Assembly (NCBI GenBank): GCA_038257155.1
Contig: JBBSJP010000030.1
Coordinates: forward strand, 1 to 53,333
Direction: 5' to 3'
DNA: 53,333 bases
From: JANJTY01 sp038257155
Lineage (GTDB): Bacteria; Pseudomonadota; Gammaproteobacteria; Xanthomonadales; Xanthomonadaceae
The notes below the pieces were generated by a model. The model saw only the letters and a program-made list of their open reading frames with translations. It made no database searches and was not told where the DNA came from. Shown piece by piece: positions 24,654 to 33,506 of this stretch. The position numbers and the translations under genes were made by a program. The stretch's first letter is position 1. Each line of letters begins with the position of its first letter.

Positions 24654-25795
24654 TGCCACTTGCCGACGCTTTTGAAATTCCGCTGCAGCGGCTGAAGGCC
24701 CGCTACGACGCTTCCCCAGTTCCGGGCTTTCTTGCCTGGTGGCTGGGCGAGCTGCGTTCCATTCTGCCGGCACGCTGGCAGGAAGCGCTGAACGCCGAGC
24801 GCGCCTGGGTAGAAATAGAGCCGGTCGAAGGCGGCGTGAATGCCCTGCTGTTCGGCACATCCCTGCCTGAGCGCCACGAAGTACGGGTCGACTCGGCCAC
24901 CGAACTGCTGGAAGCGCTCGAGCGGGCGCTGGGCGACAAGGCGGCTACCCGTCGCGTACTGCTGCTGCCGCCAGCGCGGGTGCTGCGTCGTGTCATCACC
25001 TTGCCGACCGCAGCGCGCGAGCGGCTCAACGCGGTGCTGGGTTTCGAGCTGGATCGCCAGACGCCATTCAAGCCAGACCAGGTGCATTTCGACAGCCGCG
25101 TGCTGGGCGAGGATGCCAGCGGCAAGCAGATTCGCGTCGAACTGGCCTTGGTGCCGCGTGAGCAGCTCGACACCGCGCTTTCCGGACTGGGCTCGCTGGG
25201 CAGCGCGCTCGATGCGGTCGATGTGCGCGCTCCCAACGGTCATCGTGCCGGCTTCAACCTGCTGCCTTCGACACGACGCCTGCGACGCGCCAATTTCTGG
25301 CTTTGGACCAACGTTGCCCTGCTGCTTGCGACTGTCGTGATCCTGGTGCTGGCGATGGGGCAAACCCTGAGCAATCGCGAGAATGCGATCGTCGAACTCG
25401 ATGCGCAGGTTGAAGAGCAACGCGCCCTGGCGCGCTCGGTCACGCAGTTGCGAAAGGGTCTGAACGAAGCGGTGGAGGGTGGCAATTTCCTGTCCAACAA
25501 ACGCCAGCAGCAGCCCCTGATGATCAATCTGCTCGATGAGCTGACCCGCCTGCTGCCCGACGATACCTATCTTGAGAGGCTCAGTTTCGACGGCCAGCAG
25601 GTAACCATCCATGGTCTTTCTAGCCAGGCTTCGGCCTTGCTGCAGGCGCTGCAGGGCTCCGAGCGCCTGCATGACCCCTCGTTGTCCGGGCCAATCCAGC
25701 CCGATCCACGAGCCGGCAAGGATCGCTTCCAGATAACCGCCGGTTTCGGCCCGAAGCCGCAGGAGAGCGCCGATGCGCCTGCTCCCCGACGCTAA
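24653..25795 (+). CDS. gspL: Type II secretion protein GspL (XpsL-like, PilM/PilN-like)
   Basis: 380-residue bitopic protein. Residues 1-210 form the cytoplasmic, actin-like GspL/PilM domain that binds GspE; one membrane segment at about 218-240 (LLLATVVILVLAM); residues 245-370 a PilN-like periplasmic domain with coiled coil. The ATG overlaps the gspK stop by one base, and the gene overlaps gspM by 23 bases. Similarity is stronger to the Xanthomonas type than to the enterobacterial GspL. Confidence 0.8.
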   Translation: MPLADAFEIPLQRLKARYDASPVPGFLAWWLGELRSILPARWQEALNAERAWVEIEPVEGGVNALLFGTSLPERHEVRVDSATELLEALERALGDKAATRRVLLLPPARVLRRVITLPTAARERLNAVLGFELDRQTPFKPDQVHFDSRVLGEDASGKQIRVELALVPREQLDTALSGLGSLGSALDAVDVRAPNGHRAGFNLLPSTRRLRRANFWLWTNVALLLATVVILVLAMGQTLSNRENAIVELDAQVEEQRALARSVTQLRKGLNEAVEGGNFLSNKRQQQPLMINLLDELTRLLPDDTYLERLSFDGQQVTIHGLSSQASALLQALQGSERLHDPSLSGPIQPDPRAGKDRFQITAGFGPKPQESADAPAPRR

Positions 25796-26375
25796 GCACG
25801 GTCGCTTCCTGGCGGTGGTGATCCTGCTGATCGCCTTGCTGCTTGGTTACATGCTGGGTTTGCACTGGTGGTTTGTATCGCCGCATATGCAGCTGCGTAC
25901 CGACCTGATCGAACTGCGCGACCAGGAGTTCGAATTCCGATCCACTGCCCAGCAGCGCCCGAAAGTGGAGGAACGGTTGGCCGAAGTGCGCCGGTTTGAA
26001 GCGGACAATCCCGGTTTCCTGGATGAGGCAAACTTCGACCTTGCTGCGGCAGCCCTGATCCAGCGCCTGGAGAACCTCATCGGTGAACGCGCTTCGTCGC
26101 GCGAGCGCTGCTCGGTAGTCAGTCGCACGCCGTTCCGGCCGCGCGATAGCGAACCGTTCCAGCGCGTCACCATCAAGGTGCGGATGCGCTGCGAAATGGA
26201 AGACTTTGCCGAAGTGCTGCATGGCCTGGAAGGCGGCAGCCCGATGCTGCTGGTCGAGCAGCTCAGCATCAGCCGACGCGGTGTGCAGGCGGCCCGCGGC
26301 GACAACCGCAGCCAGAGTTATCTCGATATCAGCTTCGACCTTTCTGGCTATCTGCGCCTCAAGGGAGGTGCCTGA
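25773..26375 (+). CDS. gspM: Type II secretion protein GspM (XpsM-like)
   Basis: 200 residues: a single membrane segment at about 13-32, a coiled coil at 35-75 and a ferredoxin-like PilO/GspM-type periplasmic domain. It would pair with GspL in the inner-membrane platform. Two cysteines in the periplasmic domain (RERCSVV and RMRCEME) could form a disulfide. Identification rests on position (between gspL and gspN) and architecture. Overlaps gspL by 23 bases and gspN by one. Confidence 0.8.
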   Translation: MRLLPDAKHGRFLAVVILLIALLLGYMLGLHWWFVSPHMQLRTDLIELRDQEFEFRSTAQQRPKVEERLAEVRRFEADNPGFLDEANFDLAAAALIQRLENLIGERASSRERCSVVSRTPFRPRDSEPFQRVTIKVRMRCEMEDFAEVLHGLEGGSPMLLVEQLSISRRGVQAARGDNRSQSYLDISFDLSGYLRLKGGA

Positions 26376-27112
26376 TGCAGATGCGTGAGCTTCCGGTACC
26401 GACCCTGGTGCTGGGCGTGGTGGCGGTGTGGGCGCTGCTGGTTGCGGCCGCGGCGTTCACGGGCCTTGCCGGCCGCGTCGGACTGCATCCTGACGATCCC
26501 GCCAGTGTTCCGGGCATCGCCCAGCTGAACCTGTCGCAGGCGCGAACCGAGCTGCCAGGCATGGACCAGTACGCCGATGTCGCGCAGCGCCCCTTGTTCA
26601 ATTCCGATCGGCGACCACTGCCGCCGGATCAAGTCGCGGACGGTGACGTCGAGGCGGCGCCGCCGCCCAGTCCCCTGGAGCTCACGCTCACCAGCGTGAT
26701 CATCAGCGGTGAAGTGAAGATCGCCATCGTGCAGGACACGCGCAACCAGACCACCCAGAGCGTGCGCGTCGGCAACAATCTCGAGGGTGATCAGTCAGCC
26801 TGGAAGCTGGTTGAACTCGGGCCGCGAAAGGCGGTCTTCGAAGGGCCGGGCGGCCGCACCGAGGCCGACCTTCGCATTTTCGACGGTTCTGGCGCGCAGG
26901 CGCCTACCGCCCTTGCCACTCCGGCTGCACCTCCCACCGGTTCGGCGGTCGCCGAGAGCGGCGAGCAGACTGAGAAGGGCGACGGCGAAACCGTCGCCGT
27001 GGCAACCGAGACACCCGAATCGCGCGCCGAGTTGATCCGGCGCCGCATTGAAGAACGCCGACGCCAGATGCGGGAAGCCGCAGCGCGCAGCAGTGAGCCG
27101 AAAAAGGAATGA
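26375..27112 (+). CDS. gspN: Type II secretion protein GspN / GspC-like (XpsN-like)
   Basis: 245 residues: one membrane segment at about 10-30, a periplasmic region with RPLFNSDRRP (about 72-81), reminiscent of the homology-region motif of GspC, a beta domain at 105-175 (PLELTLTSVIISG onward), then a charged, disordered C-terminus rich in Glu/Arg. No separate gspC is present, so this protein probably links the platform to the secretin, the role proposed for XpsN in Xanthomonas. The stop overlaps the upstream in-frame ATG of gspD. Confidence 0.75.
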   Translation: MQMRELPVPTLVLGVVAVWALLVAAAAFTGLAGRVGLHPDDPASVPGIAQLNLSQARTELPGMDQYADVAQRPLFNSDRRPLPPDQVADGDVEAAPPPSPLELTLTSVIISGEVKIAIVQDTRNQTTQSVRVGNNLEGDQSAWKLVELGPRKAVFEGPGGRTEADLRIFDGSGAQAPTALATPAAPPTGSAVAESGEQTEKGDGETVAVATETPESRAELIRRRIEERRRQMREAAARSSEPKKE

Positions 27113-27114
27113 GC

Positions 27115-29403
27115 ATGAAACAAGTCCTGCCGATGCTGTTCGTGGTAAGCCTGGTGCTGTTGGGAGGCTGTGCCACTGCGCCCGCGACCCGGAGCGCCAA
27201 CACTGCGGAGTGGGAGAGTGTGGTGCCGCCGGCCGAGGCACCGCGGCCCGCGGACCAGCAGGAGGACATGTCGACCACGCCGGGTCAGGACGAACTGGAA
27301 CTGCGTCAGGTGATGCAGGGTTCCGGCAACTTCATCAACCAGGGTGCGGCTGCTCGACGCCCAAAGCCCTCGGGCGCGGCTGGTGAAGTGGTGTTCAACT
27401 TCGAGGGTGAGTCGCTGCAGGCGGTGATCAAGGCCATCCTCGGCGACCTGCTGCAAGAGAACTATGTGATCGCGCCGGGCGTGCAGGGGTCGGTGACCTT
27501 CTCCACCGCCAAACCGATTGGTGCGGACCAGGCCATGTCGGTGCTGGAAATGCTGCTCTCCTGGAACAACGCCGCGCTGGTATGGGGCGACGGTCGCTAC
27601 ACCGTATTGCCGGTGGATCGCGCGGTGTCGGGCAATCTCACCCTGCGCGCCGGGCCGATGTCGCAACAGCGTGGCTATGAAGTGCGCGCAGTGCCGCTGA
27701 AGTACATCTCCGCCATCGAGATGGAAAAAGTGCTCAAGCCCTACGCCCGGCCCAACGCCGTGGTCAATGTCGACCCTGCCCGCAACATGCTGATCCTGGG
27801 CGGCACCCGCGCCGAACTGGAGAATTATCTTCAGACCGTCGAGATCTTCGACGTTGACTGGCTCGACGGCATGTCCGTCGGCATCTTCCCGCTGCAGCAG
27901 GCCGAGGCCAGCAAGGTGGTTGGAGAACTGGAAAAGATCTTCGGCGAGGGTTCCAACACCCCAATGGCCGGCATGTTCCGCTTCCTGCCGCTGGAAGGAG
28001 TCAACTCGGTGATGGTGATCACCCCGCAGCCGCGCTACCTCGGCGCCATCGAAGAGTGGATGGAGCGCTTCGACCTCGGCGGTGGCCAGGCGGGTCAGCG
28101 GCTTTACGTCTATGACGTGAAGAACGTCAAGGCGACCGATCTTGCCAGCACGCTCAGTGAAATCTTTGGCAGCGGCGGCGGATCCGGCGCTTCCAGCGTT
28201 CGCAGCCCTTCCGGCGACCCGCTGATGCCGGGCCTTGAGCCGGTCGAAGTGCGCACCCTGGGCCGCAGTGGACAGCCCGAACTGCCGCAGCAGCAACAAC
28301 AGCAGCAGTCCCGTGCCCAGCCGGGCGGCAAGTCCGCCAGCGATGGCGGTGCCGGCGGCTCGGTATCGGGCCCGGTGGTTGACGCCGCAGGAGGCATCGC
28401 ACTGGGTGCGGTCGAGGAAGTGCGCATCTCGGCGGTCGAAGAGAGCAACGCCCTGCTTGTGCGTGCCACTTCGGGCCAATGGGAATCCATCCGCCGCACC
28501 ATCGAGCGGCTCGACACCATTCCGCTGCAGGTGTTCATCGAGGCGCAGATCGTGCGCGTTACGCTCAATGAGACGCTCGCCTTCGGCGTGCAGTGGTATT
28601 TTGAGAACGCGCTTCCTACAGCAGCGGTTCCGGGAAGCTATGGCTTGAACCTCAGCAGCATCGCAGCAGGCCGAACCCTTAGCCGATCCGGTCTCAGCGG
28701 CATCGGTGGACAGACCACCACGCCTGGCGGGTTGGACTGGACCTTTGTGGGGCCAAGTGCGGCGGCGATCATCACGGCGCTCGACGCGGTCTCGAAGGCC
28801 ACGATACTGTCGGCGCCAACGCTTACCGTACTCAACAACAAGTCCGCCACTATCAATGTCGGCAAACAGATCCCCGTCACCAGCAGCTTTATTGGTGGAA
28901 ACACGGGGACTGGCCAGGGCAACCTCAACCAGAGCTATGTGCAGTTCCGACAGACCGGCATCACCTTGACCGTGACGCCGCGCGTGAACCCGGGTGGTCT
29001 GGTCTTCATGGAAGTCGACCAGCAGCAAAGCGACCCGATCGCCGAGCCGGACAGCCCAAGCGGCAATCAATCCGTCGACAACCGCACCATCACCACCGAA
29101 GTGGCGGTGCAGAGCGGTCAGACCTTGGTGCTGGGAGGGCTGATCAAGAACACCACGCTCAACGGCCAAGGCGGGATTCCTGGACTTTCGCGTCTGCCGA
29201 TCATCGGTGGTCTTTTCGGCAAAAAGTCCACTTTTTCAGAGCGTGAAGAGCTGTTGGTCCTGATCACCCCACGGGTCATCTACAACGAGTCAGATTCGCG
29301 CCGCGTCACCGAAGAGTACCGTAGCCAGTTCCGCGGCCTGGAGCCCATCAAAATGCTGCACCCGGTCCCGAAGCAGGAAATCGAGATCGAGGCCCAGCGC
29401 TAA
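27115..29403 (+). CDS. gspD: Type II secretion system secretin GspD (lipoprotein)
   Basis: 762-residue outer-membrane secretin. Lipoprotein signal with Cys19 in LLGGC, so the channel is lipidated, as in Xanthomonas XpsD. N0 domain from about 88, N1-N3 to about 460, secretin core at about 465-722 with the VPxLxxIPxxGxLF-like segment IPGLSRLPIIGGLFG. The N3 region contains an inserted Gln/Gly/Ser-rich loop at about 389-425, including seven consecutive Gln. ATG 27115 is preferred over ATG 27109 because AAGGA (27104-27108) is then six bases away. Last gene of the operon, followed by a terminator. Confidence 0.95.
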   Translation: MKQVLPMLFVVSLVLLGGCATAPATRSANTAEWESVVPPAEAPRPADQQEDMSTTPGQDELELRQVMQGSGNFINQGAAARRPKPSGAAGEVVFNFEGESLQAVIKAILGDLLQENYVIAPGVQGSVTFSTAKPIGADQAMSVLEMLLSWNNAALVWGDGRYTVLPVDRAVSGNLTLRAGPMSQQRGYEVRAVPLKYISAIEMEKVLKPYARPNAVVNVDPARNMLILGGTRAELENYLQTVEIFDVDWLDGMSVGIFPLQQAEASKVVGELEKIFGEGSNTPMAGMFRFLPLEGVNSVMVITPQPRYLGAIEEWMERFDLGGGQAGQRLYVYDVKNVKATDLASTLSEIFGSGGGSGASSVRSPSGDPLMPGLEPVEVRTLGRSGQPELPQQQQQQQSRAQPGGKSASDGGAGGSVSGPVVDAAGGIALGAVEEVRISAVEESNALLVRATSGQWESIRRTIERLDTIPLQVFIEAQIVRVTLNETLAFGVQWYFENALPTAAVPGSYGLNLSSIAAGRTLSRSGLSGIGGQTTTPGGLDWTFVGPSAAAIITALDAVSKATILSAPTLTVLNNKSATINVGKQIPVTSSFIGGNTGTGQGNLNQSYVQFRQTGITLTVTPRVNPGGLVFMEVDQQQSDPIAEPDSPSGNQSVDNRTITTEVAVQSGQTLVLGGLIKNTTLNGQGGIPGLSRLPIIGGLFGKKSTFSEREELLVLITPRVIYNESDSRRVTEEYRSQFRGLEPIKMLHPVPKQEIEIEAQR

Positions 29404-29490
29404 GCTGAACCAAACTGGGGCTGGCTGGTGAGCCGCGCCCCCTCTGGTTGGGCCACGCGGGGCTCGACCGCAGCGACACCTCTTAAGAAG

Positions 29491-29516
29491 GGCCCGGCCG
29501 CTGAGGTCGGGCCTTT
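29491..29516 (+). terminator. Intrinsic terminator of the T2SS operon
   Basis: Stem GGCCCGGCC (29491-29499) with GGTCGGGCC (29505-29513), eight Watson-Crick pairs plus one G-U, loop GCTGA, then TTT. It lies 87 bases after the gspD stop. Confidence 0.8.
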
Positions 29517-29770
29517 CTGGTTTCTAGCAGTAAGGAGTCCTCGACGCGAAGCGACCCACAGCCATGCCCCGCCTTCCCTGCAGGGCATCGTGCCCCTGGT
29601 CACGCCGCGCACCTGGCTGCCGCGATTTGCCCTTGCCGAGCCGCGCATATGCCGGCACACTACGGCAGCGCTCGAAGCGGCCACTGGGGAAGTGCTGCTA
29701 TTTACGGCCCCAAACGCCAGCCCTCGGAATGCTTCAGGGGGATTGCGGCACCCTCGATGCGTCTGTAGAC
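29517..29770. other. Intergenic region between terminator and promoter, nothing recognised
   Basis: Short open frames occur on both strands but none has a ribosome binding site or a recognisable product. The segment separates the T2SS operon from the following secreted-protein gene. Confidence 0.4.
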
Positions 29771-29801
29771 TTGCCACGCTGCTGTCCAATCCCATGATAA
29801 T
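29771..29801 (+). promoter_or_regulatory. Possible sigma-70 promoter of the 577-residue secreted protein
   Basis: TTGCCA (29771-29776) and GATAAT (29796-29801) with a 19-base spacer, longer than ideal. It is the best -35/-10 pair in the gap and lies 72 bases upstream of the start codon. Confidence 0.3.
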
Positions 29802-29872
29802 TACGCGGTCTAAAACCGCCGGGGGAATGAGGCAATGCGCAAGCCCTGTGACATGACTTTAGGAGTGTTGTG

Positions 29873-31606
29873 ATGAAAAAAACTAATCTGACGACGGCGG
29901 TTGTCGCGGGCCTCGTAGGCGCCGCGGGACTCGTCAACGTCTCCAACGCGGTGAACCTGAACCCGGATGGCGTGGGCCAGGTCCTCATCTACCCGTACTA
30001 CACCATCGAGAACGACCTGGTAACAGCGATCTCCGTGGTCAACACCACCGACGAAGTCAAGGCCGTCAAGGTCCGCTTCCTCGAAGGTCGTAACAGCCAG
30101 GAAGTCCTCGACTTCAACCTCTACATGTCGCCGTTCGACGTGTGGACCGGCTCCGTGGTACCTGCTGGCGACGGCACGGCCGCTGGCCGTCTGGTCACCC
30201 GCGATACCTCCTGCACCGTGCCGCTGATCCGCTTCCCGGGTGACGGCTACGACGCAACCGATCCGCGTGGCGCCGTGACTTCGGCCACCGAGGGTCTGCG
30301 CTTCCAGAACTTCGAATACGCCGCGAACAACAAGGACGTTGGCCCGTTCGGCCTGGATCGTACCCGCGCCGGCCACCTCGAGATGATCGAGATGGGCAGC
30401 GTAAACTCCCTGGCCGGAAACGCAGCCTCCCCGAACCTGCGGACTTCTGCCATTCACACTGGCGGCAGCGCAACCGTCGCGGCACGTCCGCCGGGTTGCC
30501 TCAATCTCGTCAACGCGTTCCGCATAATCAATGGGGCGTCGGGCTATTGGAGAGCCAACCCACTGACGACTGGCATCGACTCGCCGAACGGTGGCCTGTT
30601 CGGTGGAGCGTTGCTGGTGGACGTGGCTGAGGGTACCTCGGTGACCTACAACGCCGACGCACTGCAGGGCTTCTATACGCTCACCGGTCCGGGTAACAAC
30701 ATGCACACCGATCCGGGAAATACCCAGCCCGACCTGAGCCAGGCCAACAACGGCGGCGGTCTCGCCACGGCGGTGATCTTCGATCCGAACACCCCGAGCC
30801 AGGTGGTCACGCTGGACTTCGTCGCCGGTACGCCGAATGCCGTCACTGCGGTGCTGATGCACAACGAAATCTACAACGAGTACGCCGTTGGCGGTATCGC
30901 TGCGCTGTCCTCCGAGTGGGTCATCACCCATCCGACCAAGCGTCTGCACATCCGTCAGGCCACGGTTGATGGTCGTCGTCCATTCACCCGTCAGTACGTC
31001 ACTTCGAATGGTGTCGTGGTTGGCGCGTGCGAGCCGGTCAATGTGAGCTTCTGGGATCGTGAAGAGCGCACCCCGGGTAGTGGCACCATCAGCGATAACG
31101 TATGCCCGTCGCCGCTGCCGCCGCAGGGCTGTAATCCGACGGACGAAGTGCCGGGCACTGCGCTGTGCTGGGAAGCCAACGTCTTCACCTTCAACCAGTT
31201 CGACAACCGCAGCAACAACCTGCCGTCGAACATCCTCGGTGCCACCTATTACGAGAACTTCGAGACCGCGGCAGCCTATGATGCATTTGGCCTGCCGAGC
31301 ACCGACGAGCGTTTCGGCGCTGGCTGGGCTCGCTTGAATTTCTTCGTGCAGGATGCAACGCAGCCGGTTGGCATCAGCATCCACCGTTTGTTGAGCCTCC
31401 CGGAAGCGGGTGGTGTGAACATGGCGGAAGGTCTGCCGGTCACGGGCTTCTACGCCGTGAAGGGCACCAACTCGAACGCGCAGCCGGGCCTGCTGGCTCA
31501 GTATGCCGGTCTCTTCAACCATCGTGGCGACCGCGTTGGCTTCACCGTGCAGGTTGACGGTGCTGGCCAGATCGATCCGCAGAACTTCGACATCCTCTGG
31601 TCCTAA
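29873..31606 (+). CDS. Large secreted protein of unknown function
   Basis: 577 residues. Signal peptide 1-26 (ends SNA), mature start VNLNPDGVGQVLIYPYYT; the whole mature chain looks like beta-rich extracellular protein with many Asn, Gly, Thr and Val and no membrane segment. Six cysteines (in SCTVP, GCLNL, GACEP, NVCPS, QGCNP, LCWEA) could give three disulfides. The conserved-looking opening, followed by VVNTTDEVKAVKVRFLEG, recalls uncharacterised secreted proteins of Xanthomonadales. ATG 29873 is chosen over GTG 29870 because AGGAG (29861-29865) is seven bases away. Its own promoter, strong ribosome binding site and perfect terminator suggest high expression. Location just after the T2SS suggests, but does not prove, secretion by it. 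Confidence 0.8.
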   Translation: MKKTNLTTAVVAGLVGAAGLVNVSNAVNLNPDGVGQVLIYPYYTIENDLVTAISVVNTTDEVKAVKVRFLEGRNSQEVLDFNLYMSPFDVWTGSVVPAGDGTAAGRLVTRDTSCTVPLIRFPGDGYDATDPRGAVTSATEGLRFQNFEYAANNKDVGPFGLDRTRAGHLEMIEMGSVNSLAGNAASPNLRTSAIHTGGSATVAARPPGCLNLVNAFRIINGASGYWRANPLTTGIDSPNGGLFGGALLVDVAEGTSVTYNADALQGFYTLTGPGNNMHTDPGNTQPDLSQANNGGGLATAVIFDPNTPSQVVTLDFVAGTPNAVTAVLMHNEIYNEYAVGGIAALSSEWVITHPTKRLHIRQATVDGRRPFTRQYVTSNGVVVGACEPVNVSFWDREERTPGSGTISDNVCPSPLPPQGCNPTDEVPGTALCWEANVFTFNQFDNRSNNLPSNILGATYYENFETAAAYDAFGLPSTDERFGAGWARLNFFVQDATQPVGISIHRLLSLPEAGGVNMAEGLPVTGFYAVKGTNSNAQPGLLAQYAGLFNHRGDRVGFTVQVDGAGQIDPQNFDILWS

Positions 31607-31633
31607 TCTGCAATCTGGTTGCATGATGCATCG

Positions 31634-31664
31634 GAGGCCCCCGTTCGCGGGGGCCTCTTTTTTT
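31634..31664 (+). terminator. Strong intrinsic terminator
   Basis: Perfect 10-bp stem GAGGCCCCCG (31634-31643) / CGGGGGCCTC (31648-31657), loop TTCG, followed by seven T residues. It lies 28 bases after the stop of the 577-residue protein gene and is the strongest terminator in the window. Confidence 0.95.
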
Positions 31665-31800
31665 GTCCGGCCGAAACGCGTTGTGCAACACGGGACACGC
31701 GCTGATTAAGCGAGGACTCACATCCGGCATTGACGCTGACGCCGCTGGGCGAGGACAATGACCGTTACTCCGCGCACTGCGCGCACCCGTCTGGAATGCC

Positions 31801-33000
31801 ATGACCGTATCCCACTCTCTGCGATTGCTGACTCCGTTCGTCATGGGCGCAGCTCTTAGCTTTTCGACATCCGACGTGCGCGCCAGCACGATAACCTTCA
31901 GCAACACCGGCGATCAGGGTGCATCACCTGCCGTGCCCCCGCTCAGTGTTGAACTGACCTCGGACATCCTGCTCAACGTGCAGGGCAACTTTACTGCCAG
32001 CTGTCGCAAGGATGCCGTTTCAGACGTCTACTGCGCCGGAATCCAGACCGACACCATTGACGGCAACGGTCCGGTCCTCCAATTCACCGTGTCGCGAACC
32101 GCTGTCGACTTGGCTGACGCTGTCACGTCCGTGACCCTGAATTGGAGCACCGACCCCGATCCTGAGCTTGCTGCCGAGGTTTGTATTGCAGCCGGAAGCG
32201 CCAACGTTAATGCGCAGGAATGGGGCGGCATGTTTCCTGTTGCGGGCTCACGAACGTTGAATTTTGCAGCTACGGGCATATACGAGTTCGAGTTGGCCTG
32301 CTACAACGCCTTCGGCAAGAGCCAGGTCATAAGTCATTCGGTGGAGGTCACCAGCACCGCGCCGCCGCCGCCGCCGGATAATTGCAACGTCGTCAAGTCG
32401 CAGATCACCGATCCTGTTCAGCGCGCGCTGTTCCAGCCCGAAGGTTTCGAGATGCGTCTGCTTGGTTGGAACCAACTGTTTGGCCCGGGCGCTGTTTACC
32501 CCAATCCCCTTGCTGCTGAGGTCTATCCGGTTGGCAGCTACACACTGGCAGGCAATCAGCATGCCAACCCGGTGTCGACGCGAGGTCGCTATTTGACTGT
32601 GCCGATCATCGGGAACGGCAGCACTTACAAATTGGAGTGGATCCAGGCGAAGCCGTCAACCCAGTATGCCTACGCGCCAAACCGCCCCACCGACTTCAAG
32701 TATGTGACCTTGAGCACTTGCCGCGGCGACTTCCGCACGACTTCGGCATACATTGCGGCGGACCTGATCAATGACCCCACCCTGATCCGGCAGTGTCGGA
32801 ATCAGGTGATCGCGGAGACCGGCATCTACTATGGCCCGACCGGATTCGGTCGCTGCCCCGTCAAGGCAGGTCAGAACTATTACCTGAACATCGTCTTTGC
32901 TGATCCAGCAGACGGTCTTGTGCCAAGCGAAACCGGTTGCCGAGATACGTTCAGCGGGGTCTGTGAAACCAGTTGGAAACACTCGACGGATAACGACTGA
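31801..33000 (+). CDS. Secreted cysteine-bearing protein of unknown function
   Basis: 399 residues with a signal peptide at 1-29 (ends VRAS). An N-terminal beta domain (about 30-190, perhaps Ig-like: VTLNWSTDPDPEL, TGIYEFELACYN) is joined through a PPPPPD linker at about 194-199 to a second domain (200-399) rich in Tyr and Cys. About a dozen cysteines imply disulfides made in the periplasm. No family recognised. Follows the 577-residue protein after a strong terminator, so it needs its own promoter, which I could not place with confidence. Confidence 0.7.
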   Translation: MTVSHSLRLLTPFVMGAALSFSTSDVRASTITFSNTGDQGASPAVPPLSVELTSDILLNVQGNFTASCRKDAVSDVYCAGIQTDTIDGNGPVLQFTVSRTAVDLADAVTSVTLNWSTDPDPELAAEVCIAAGSANVNAQEWGGMFPVAGSRTLNFAATGIYEFELACYNAFGKSQVISHSVEVTSTAPPPPPDNCNVVKSQITDPVQRALFQPEGFEMRLLGWNQLFGPGAVYPNPLAAEVYPVGSYTLAGNQHANPVSTRGRYLTVPIIGNGSTYKLEWIQAKPSTQYAYAPNRPTDFKYVTLSTCRGDFRTTSAYIAADLINDPTLIRQCRNQVIAETGIYYGPTGFGRCPVKAGQNYYLNIVFADPADGLVPSETGCRDTFSGVCETSWKHSTDND

Positions 33001-33020
33001 TCGACTTGTTGCGTTTCAAA

Positions 33021-33058
33021 GCGGAAGTGGCTGGCTGTCACTTGCAGCCAACTTCCGC
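33021..33058 (+). terminator. Hairpin after the 399-residue secreted protein gene
   Basis: GCGGAAGT (33021-33028) pairs with ACTTCCGC (33051-33058), and GGCTG (33033-33037) extends the stem with CAGCC (33045-33049) across an asymmetric bulge. There is no T-run, so it may terminate weakly or protect the transcript 3' end. Confidence 0.4.
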
Positions 33059-33506
33059 GTCCGCGTGAAGTCGGGGGCGCGCCAAACCCGGTGCAACAGG
33101 TGAATGTGCCGGGTGAGAGTCAAACAACTTGCGTTTCCCCGCCCAAACGCAAAAAACTCGTCGTCGCACTAGCGGCCATTGGCTGCTTCTTTAGGCACTT
33201 GGGTTCGTCATGCCCGGTCATGGTTGTACCGCATCGCGTTGTCACGACACTCCTAACCTTCATGGTGTGGGACTGGGCTCCTACAGCTGAGCTCGCTCGT
33301 CCTCCCCCCCCCCGATGCGGGGCTATCCTTGCCTTTTGGAGACTGGGCGCTTCGGGCACTAGCGTAAGTGCCTGTTCAGTTTGGTCTTAAAGCGGTAGTG
33401 ACCAGTTGGCGACCGTATGGAGGAACTAACATCAGATGTTCCTGTCATAGATGCGCTTCGCCTTTGCAGGCACCTTCTCGTTGTCGATCTGGAGTCGATT
33501 GAACCA
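33059..33506. other. Gene-free stretch with a 10-base C tract
   Basis: No credible gene. A 99-codon open frame on the plus strand (33091-33390) has no ribosome binding site and a composition unlike its neighbours. A run of ten C residues lies at 33304-33313, about 190 bases upstream of the ppiC-type gene. The region is less GC-rich than the surrounding genes by eye. Confidence 0.5.

Noticed and set aside
26791..29169. 792-codon open frame on the minus strand opposite gspN/gspD
   Set aside because: High-GC shadow of the secretin gene: no family motif, no ribosome binding site, and the plus strand encodes an unmistakable GspD.
29810..31624. 604-codon open frame on the minus strand opposite the 577-residue secreted protein
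   Set aside because: Starts beyond the terminator region and runs through the strong plus-strand expression signals; composition is of shadow type.
33091..33390. 99-codon open frame containing the C10 tract
   Set aside because: No ribosome binding site, no recognisable protein; the frame depends on the homopolymer length.
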